DNA from: Gammaproteobacteria bacterium
GTDB taxonomy: Bacteria; Pseudomonadota; Gammaproteobacteria; UBA4575
DNA length: 38,442 bases
Direction: 5' to 3'
Assembly (NCBI GenBank): GCA_028281205.1
Contig: JANQKJ010000022.1
Location: 1-38,442, forward strand
Every line of letters starts with the position of its first letter. Position 1 is the stretch's first letter. This document shows positions 34,429 through 38,442 of the stretch, piece after piece. The notes beneath the pieces are model-generated. The model searched no databases. It worked only from the letters and a program-made list of their open reading frames with translations, and was not told the origin of the DNA. The translations under genes were made by a program, and so were the position numbers.

Positions 34429-35664
34429 ATGAGTAAAAAAACTGAAAGCGGAATGATTGTAGGTTTAGATATCGGCACCTCGAAAATCGTCGCCATAGTG
34501 GCTGAGGTAACCGAAGACAATGAACTTGAAATTATTGGCGTTGGTACCCATCCTTCGCGCGGCTTAAAGAAAGGTGTGGTAGTTAATATTGAATCAACAG
34601 TGCAATCGATTCAGCGCGCAGTTGAAGAAGCGGAGCTGATGGCGGGTTGCCAGATACATTCAGTATACGCAGGCATTGCCGGTAGTCACGTCAAGAGTAT
34701 GAACTCACACGGTATTGTGGCAATTAAAGATCGAGAGGTACAGGAGAGTGACGTTGAACGTGTGATTGATGCAGCGCGTGCATTAGCGATTCCGGCGGAT
34801 CAGAAAGTATTACATGTGTTACCACAAGAATTTATTATTGATCAGCAAGAAGGTATTCGTGAACCTATCGGAATGTCTGGTGTGCGCATGGAGGCCAAAG
34901 TACATCTGGTGACTGGTGCCGTATCAGCAGCACAAAATATTGTTAAGTGTATCGAGCGTTGTGGATTGCATGCTGACGACATCATCTTAGAGCAGTTAGC
35001 ATCAAGCTATTCAGTGTTGACTGAAGATGAAAAGGAATTGGGGATTTGCTTGGTCGATATTGGTGGAGGAACAACAGATATCGCTGTCTTTAGTGAAGGA
35101 GCCATAAAGCACACTGCAGTAATTCCTATTGCAGGTGATCAAGTCACCAACGATATTGCTATTGCTATGCGTACACCAACGCAATATGCAGAAGAAATAA
35201 AAATTAAATATGCTTGTGCATTACGTCAACTCACTAACCCGGATGAAGTGATTGAAGTGCCGAGTGTGGGTGAACGCGCACCGCGTCGTTTGGCTAGACA
35301 AACATTAGCTGAAGTGGTGGAGCCGCGTTATGAAGAATTAATGTCGTTAATACAAGCGGAATTAAGACGCAGTGGTTATGAGAATTTAATCGCTGCAGGC
35401 ATTGTATTAACTGGAGGTAGTTCAAAAATGGAAGGGGTAGTTGAGTTGGCTGAGGAAGTATTCCATATGCCGGTGCGTTTAGGTGTGCCTCAATATGTAA
35501 CTGGGTTAATTGATGTGGTGCGCAATCCAATTCATGCAACCGGGGTTGGGTTGCTGCTGTTTGGTCACATGAGTGAACAGTCGGAAGAGCATAGGAAATA
35601 TAACAATGGGGGATTATCAGCAGTATTTGGTCGAGTGAAAAATTGGGTTCAAGGTAATTTTTAA
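34429..35664 (+). CDS. ftsA: Cell division protein FtsA
   Basis: 411 residues from ATG 34429; a GTG two codons upstream (34423) is possible. Actin-like ATPase: phosphate-1 loop MIVGLDIGTSKIVAIV at the N-terminus, phosphate-2 LVDIGGGTTDIAVF near 203-216, adenosine motif GIVLTGGSSKMEGV near 324. The C-terminal amphipathic membrane-targeting helix is seen at the end (VFGRVKNWVQGNF). It tethers FtsZ to the membrane. Confidence 0.96.
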   Translation: MSKKTESGMIVGLDIGTSKIVAIVAEVTEDNELEIIGVGTHPSRGLKKGVVVNIESTVQSIQRAVEEAELMAGCQIHSVYAGIAGSHVKSMNSHGIVAIKDREVQESDVERVIDAARALAIPADQKVLHVLPQEFIIDQQEGIREPIGMSGVRMEAKVHLVTGAVSAAQNIVKCIERCGLHADDIILEQLASSYSVLTEDEKELGICLVDIGGGTTDIAVFSEGAIKHTAVIPIAGDQVTNDIAIAMRTPTQYAEEIKIKYACALRQLTNPDEVIEVPSVGERAPRRLARQTLAEVVEPRYEELMSLIQAELRRSGYENLIAAGIVLTGGSSKMEGVVELAEEVFHMPVRLGVPQYVTGLIDVVRNPIHATGVGLLLFGHMSEQSEEHRKYNNGGLSAVFGRVKNWVQGNF

Positions 35665-35708
35665 ATAGATTTTTTGATTTGAAATTGAGTGACTAGAGGA
35701 GAAGTAAC

Positions 35709-36863
35709 ATGTTTGAATTAGTAGACGCATATGGTCAAAGTGCAGTAATAAAAGTTATAGGTGTAGGTGGCGGTGGCGGTAATGCCGTGCAACACATGGT
35801 GAACGCAGAAATTGATGGTGTGGATTTCATTTGCGCCAATACCGACTCACAAGCTTTACAGCGGACTAATGCAAAAGCGACATTGCAGTTAGGCACTGAA
35901 ATTACAAAAGGCTTAGGTGCGGGTGCCAACCCTGAGATTGGTCGACAATCAGCAATTGAGGATCGTGATCGTATTCATGATGTGATTGCGGGCGCTGACA
36001 TGCTTTTCATTACTGCTGGCATGGGTGGTGGTACCGGTACTGGAGCGGCACCCATTGTTGCGGAAGTTGCAAAAGAGCTGGGTATATTGACAGTCGCTGT
36101 GGTTACTAAGCCGTTTCCTTTTGAGGGTACTAAGCGCTCACAGATTGCCAATCGTGGTATTGAAGAACTCGCAAATCAAGTAGATTCATTAATTACCATC
36201 CCAAATGAAAAGTTACTGACAGTATTGGGTGACGATACAAGCTTGCTGGAAGCATTTCGTGCAGCTAATGATGTACTGTTAGGTGCAGTTCAAGGGATTG
36301 CAGAGTTGATAACGTGTCCAGGTCTGATCAATGTCGACTTTGCTGATGTGCGCACTGTGATGTCAGAAATGGGTATGGCGATGATGGGTTCAGGTGTAGG
36401 TATTGGTGCCGAACGGGCAAGGGAAGCCGCAGAGGCAGCTATCCATAGTCCTTTATTAGAGGATGTTAATATTACCGGTGCTAGAGGTATTTTAGTCAAT
36501 ATCACTGCAGGGCCAAATATTGGCATGAATGAGATTGCTGAAGTAGGTTCGCATATAGAGGCCATAGCGTCAGAAGATGCCACTGTTGTAGTCGGTACTG
36601 CTATAGATGAGTTAATGGAAGAAAAGTTACGCGTAACATTGGTGGCCACCGGGCTTGGCAATCATATGATGGCAACAGCGCCGGCTAAGGTCGCGTTGGT
36701 GGAGTCAACCGCAACCCCGATTGAAAAAGAAGTGCCCGTTCAGGAGCTTGTACGCCCCTCTGTAGCGCGAACTGACGAAAGTGAAATAAATAATGCTAAT
36801 GATGGGTCTTACAACGAGGATTTGCTTGATATTCCTGCATTTTTACGTCGCCAGGCAGATTAA
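35709..36863 (+). CDS. ftsZ: Cell division GTPase FtsZ
   Basis: 384 residues. Tubulin-like: IKVIGVGGGGGNAVQHM near residue 14, the GTP signature GGGTGTGAAP near 107, T7-loop region NVDFADVRTVM near 208. A linker (about 320-365) precedes the C-terminal conserved peptide LDIPAFLRRQAD, which binds FtsA and ZipA. GAGGAGAAG is a strong ribosome binding site, as expected for a highly expressed protein, in a 44-base spacer after ftsA. Confidence 0.98.
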   Translation: MFELVDAYGQSAVIKVIGVGGGGGNAVQHMVNAEIDGVDFICANTDSQALQRTNAKATLQLGTEITKGLGAGANPEIGRQSAIEDRDRIHDVIAGADMLFITAGMGGGTGTGAAPIVAEVAKELGILTVAVVTKPFPFEGTKRSQIANRGIEELANQVDSLITIPNEKLLTVLGDDTSLLEAFRAANDVLLGAVQGIAELITCPGLINVDFADVRTVMSEMGMAMMGSGVGIGAERAREAAEAAIHSPLLEDVNITGARGILVNITAGPNIGMNEIAEVGSHIEAIASEDATVVVGTAIDELMEEKLRVTLVATGLGNHMMATAPAKVALVESTATPIEKEVPVQELVRPSVARTDESEINNANDGSYNEDLLDIPAFLRRQAD

Positions 36864-36945
36864 TTATCTGTATATGGCGTTTAATCAAGCATGTGGGAAT
36901 TATCATTCAAGTCGATGGTCGTATATACATACAACGAATGGGGGG

Positions 36946-36974
36946 TAGTCAAAGTCTAGCCTCTAATTGATAAT
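36946..36974 (+). promoter_or_regulatory. Candidate lpxC promoter
   Basis: TAGTCA (36946-36951), a 17-base spacer, and GATAAT (36969-36974), in the 173-base ftsZ-lpxC spacer. The -10 matches in five of six positions and the -35 in four. Transcription would begin about 36981, just ahead of the leader hairpin. lpxC in other gammaproteobacteria has its own promoter. Confidence 0.4.
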
Positions 36975-36984
36975 AGTTCTCAAC

Positions 36985-36999
36985 TACGGACTATCCGTA
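36985..36999 (+). repeat. Hairpin in the lpxC leader
   Basis: TACGGA-CTA-TCCGTA, a perfect 6-bp stem with a 3-base loop, 37 bases before the lpxC ATG. If the candidate promoter is right it sits at the very 5-prime end of the transcript, where it would affect stability. There is no T tract, so it is not a terminator. Confidence 0.35.
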
Positions 37000-37036
37000 T
37001 TGCTAGGGAGCAGCCGCTAAAATCTGGGAATTGCAC

Positions 37037-37957
37037 ATGATAAGACAAAGAACGTTAAAGAATATTATCCGCGCAAGTGGAGTTGGACTACATACCGGTG
37101 AAAAAATCCACTTAACCCTAAGGCCTGCAAAAGCAGATGCGGGTATTGTATTTCGACGTACTGACATAGAGCATGCTCCAGAGATTCAAGCCTGTATCGA
37201 TAATGTTGGAGATACCCAGCTCTCTACTACATTGGAAACAGACGGTATCAAAGTATCAACAGTAGAACATTTGTTATCAGCAGTTGCCGGGCTTGGCATA
37301 GATAACCTGATTGTTGAATTGTCTGGGCCTGAGGTTCCTATCATGGATGGTAGTGCAGGGCCTTTTGTTTTCTTGCTGCAATCCGCCGGTATCCAAGAGC
37401 AAGAACTTGCCAAGAAGTTTGTACGTATTAAAAAGACTGTACGTGTTACGGATCAGGATCGTTGGGCCGAGTTCCAACCTTATGACGGTTTTAAGGTTGC
37501 TTTTACCATTGATTTTGACCATCCAGTGTTTCAGGCAGGTCCACAATTTGCTGAAATCGATTTTTCTTCAACCTCTTTTGTAAAAGAAGTGAGCCGATCG
37601 CGGACTTTTGGTTTTTTGCGCGATTTTGAATACTTAAGAGCACAAAATTTGGCACTGGGAGGCAGTCTAGATAACGCAATTGCTGTGGATGATCAAAAAA
37701 TTCTTAATGAAGATGGTTTGCGTTATGAGGATGAGTTTGTAAAGCATAAAATTCTCGATGCAATTGGTGACTTATATTTGTTAGGCCACAGCTTGATTGG
37801 CTCTTTTAAAGGCTATAAATCGGGGCATGAGTTAAACAACATTTTGCTTAGCACGCTGCTAAATGATCATTCTGCCTGGGAGGAAGTGACATTTGAAAAG
37901 CATGCTCAGGATGTGCCGATCTTATATGCTGAAACAGCAACTGCGACAGCTGCTTAG
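37037..37957 (+). CDS. lpxC: UDP-3-O-acyl-N-acetylglucosamine deacetylase LpxC
   Basis: 306 residues from ATG 37037; the N-terminus MIRQRTLKNIIRASGVGLHTG matches the family (split: MIRQRTLK, then GVGLHTGEK). A TTG two codons upstream is less likely. Zinc ligands are seen in VEHLLSAVAGLG (H near 77) and KHKILDAIGDLYLLG (H and D near 236-240); the general-base region GHELNN lies near 263. It catalyses the committed step of lipid A synthesis, so the organism makes lipopolysaccharide. The stop directly abuts the stop of the convergent gene. Confidence 0.97.
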   Translation: MIRQRTLKNIIRASGVGLHTGEKIHLTLRPAKADAGIVFRRTDIEHAPEIQACIDNVGDTQLSTTLETDGIKVSTVEHLLSAVAGLGIDNLIVELSGPEVPIMDGSAGPFVFLLQSAGIQEQELAKKFVRIKKTVRVTDQDRWAEFQPYDGFKVAFTIDFDHPVFQAGPQFAEIDFSSTSFVKEVSRSRTFGFLRDFEYLRAQNLALGGSLDNAIAVDDQKILNEDGLRYEDEFVKHKILDAIGDLYLLGHSLIGSFKGYKSGHELNNILLSTLLNDHSAWEEVTFEKHAQDVPILYAETATATAA

Positions 37958-38371
37958 TTAGGTATTAGATTTATTCAACAGATTTAACATCTGTTGGCAG
38001 TGGTGCTTAGCTTGGTTGATGACTTTATTATCTCGGTTACTCGAATTAACAATATTAGAGGGTAACTTAGTCAAATTATAGTCGATTTTTATCTTGATAC
38101 GCCTAACGGGTGTGGCCAGAGTATGACCAAATTCTTCGTTGATCTGTTTAACCAATTCATGTTGCTGGTAGCGTAAAATAGTGGCTCTTTCGGCATTATC
38201 AGTAATTAATACTAGTGTATTGCCGATAACATCGACTACCCAGCAATGATGTCTTAACTCACTGGAAAGACGGCTATGCAGGCTTGCGGTAAGGGATTGT
38301 ATATTTTGTGTCCTATTGAGCAATTTTGCTTCAATCAGGGAATGTATCGGCCTAAACTGAACGGTTCTCAT
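37958..38371 (-). CDS. dciA: DUF721 protein, probable DciA helicase loader
   Basis: Start taken at ATG 38371 (137 residues, MRTVQFRPIHSLIE); a TTG at 38419 would add sixteen residues. DUF721 features: an N-terminal helix region, then LSSELRHHCWVVDVIGNTLVLITDNAERATILRYQ broken as CWVVDV, TLVLITDN and ATILRYQ, the beta-strand and helix pattern of the KH-like fold. DciA loads DnaB helicase in bacteria without DnaC. A DUF721 gene next to lpxC and upstream of secA is a common gammaproteobacterial order, which supports the call. Confidence 0.85.
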   Translation of the reverse strand: MRTVQFRPIHSLIEAKLLNRTQNIQSLTASLHSRLSSELRHHCWVVDVIGNTLVLITDNAERATILRYQQHELVKQINEEFGHTLATPVRRIKIKIDYNLTKLPSNIVNSSNRDNKVINQAKHHCQQMLNLLNKSNT

Positions 38372-38442
38372 GAGCGCGCGACGATCACCGCGCGCCAGTC
38401 CTGACACTGTGACCGCCAATTATACAATGCCGGGTGAGCTAA

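Noticed and set aside
38372..38419. TTG start for the DUF721 gene
   Set aside because: ATG 38371 gives a family-like N-terminus; the extension has no support.
1..38442. CRISPR array to match the Cas6-like gene
   Set aside because: Reading through the intergenic regions shows no regularly spaced direct repeats of 20-40 bases with unique spacers; nearly all of the window is coding.

Overview
The window looks like a chromosomal segment of a sulfur-oxidising gammaproteobacterium with modest GC (about 40 percent by eye). Two blocks point there: a complete oxidative-type reverse dissimilatory sulfite reductase (rDsr) operon with dsrEFH and dsrL, and a canonical gammaproteobacterial division and cell wall (dcw) cluster with lpxC, the DciA gene, LpoA, YraN and DiaA. 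MurE carries the DNPR motif expected for a meso-diaminopimelate peptidoglycan. I cannot name the species.

Region 1 (1-1739, minus strand): a tight three-gene unit running off the left edge. It encodes a TauD/TfdA-like Fe(II)/2-oxoglutarate dioxygenase, an unrecognised 64-residue protein, and a Cas6/Cmx6-type RAMP protein cut by the window end. No CRISPR array and no other cas gene is visible. This is the least understood part of the window.

Region 2 (1740-13657, plus strand): a 384-base divergent intergenic region, then dsrA-B-E-F-H-C-M-K-L-J-O-P in the order known from Allochromatium vinosum. DsrAB oxidises sulfide that reaches it through DsrEFH and DsrC. DsrMKJOP handles electrons and DsrC at the membrane, and DsrL is the NAD(P)H-linked iron-sulfur flavoprotein partner. 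The dsrN, dsrR and dsrS genes that follow dsrP in A. vinosum are absent here; a small single-span membrane protein takes their place. RNA hairpins lie between dsrA and dsrB and between dsrC and dsrM, and the dsrA leader can fold in competing ways. DsrO has a lysine-arginine rather than a twin-arginine signal.

Region 3 (13695-18804): lpoA-yraN-diaA on the minus strand, with an overlapping FAD-linked GlcD/Dld-type oxidase gene at the end, and rsmI divergent on the plus strand. This is the E. coli yraL-yraM-yraN-yraO neighbourhood with a different last gene.

Region 4 (18826-19211): the RNase P RNA gene with a probable extended -10 promoter.

Region 5 (19316-38371): the dcw cluster mraZ-rsmH-ftsL-ftsI-murE-murF-mraY-murD-ftsW-murG-murC-murB-ddl-ftsQ-ftsA-ftsZ, then lpxC. 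Most genes overlap by a few bases and are probably translationally coupled. It starts at a good sigma70-like promoter followed by MraZ-box repeats. lpxC has its own candidate promoter and leader hairpin. A convergent DUF721/DciA gene follows lpxC directly. From mraZ onwards all genes are conventional and look intact.
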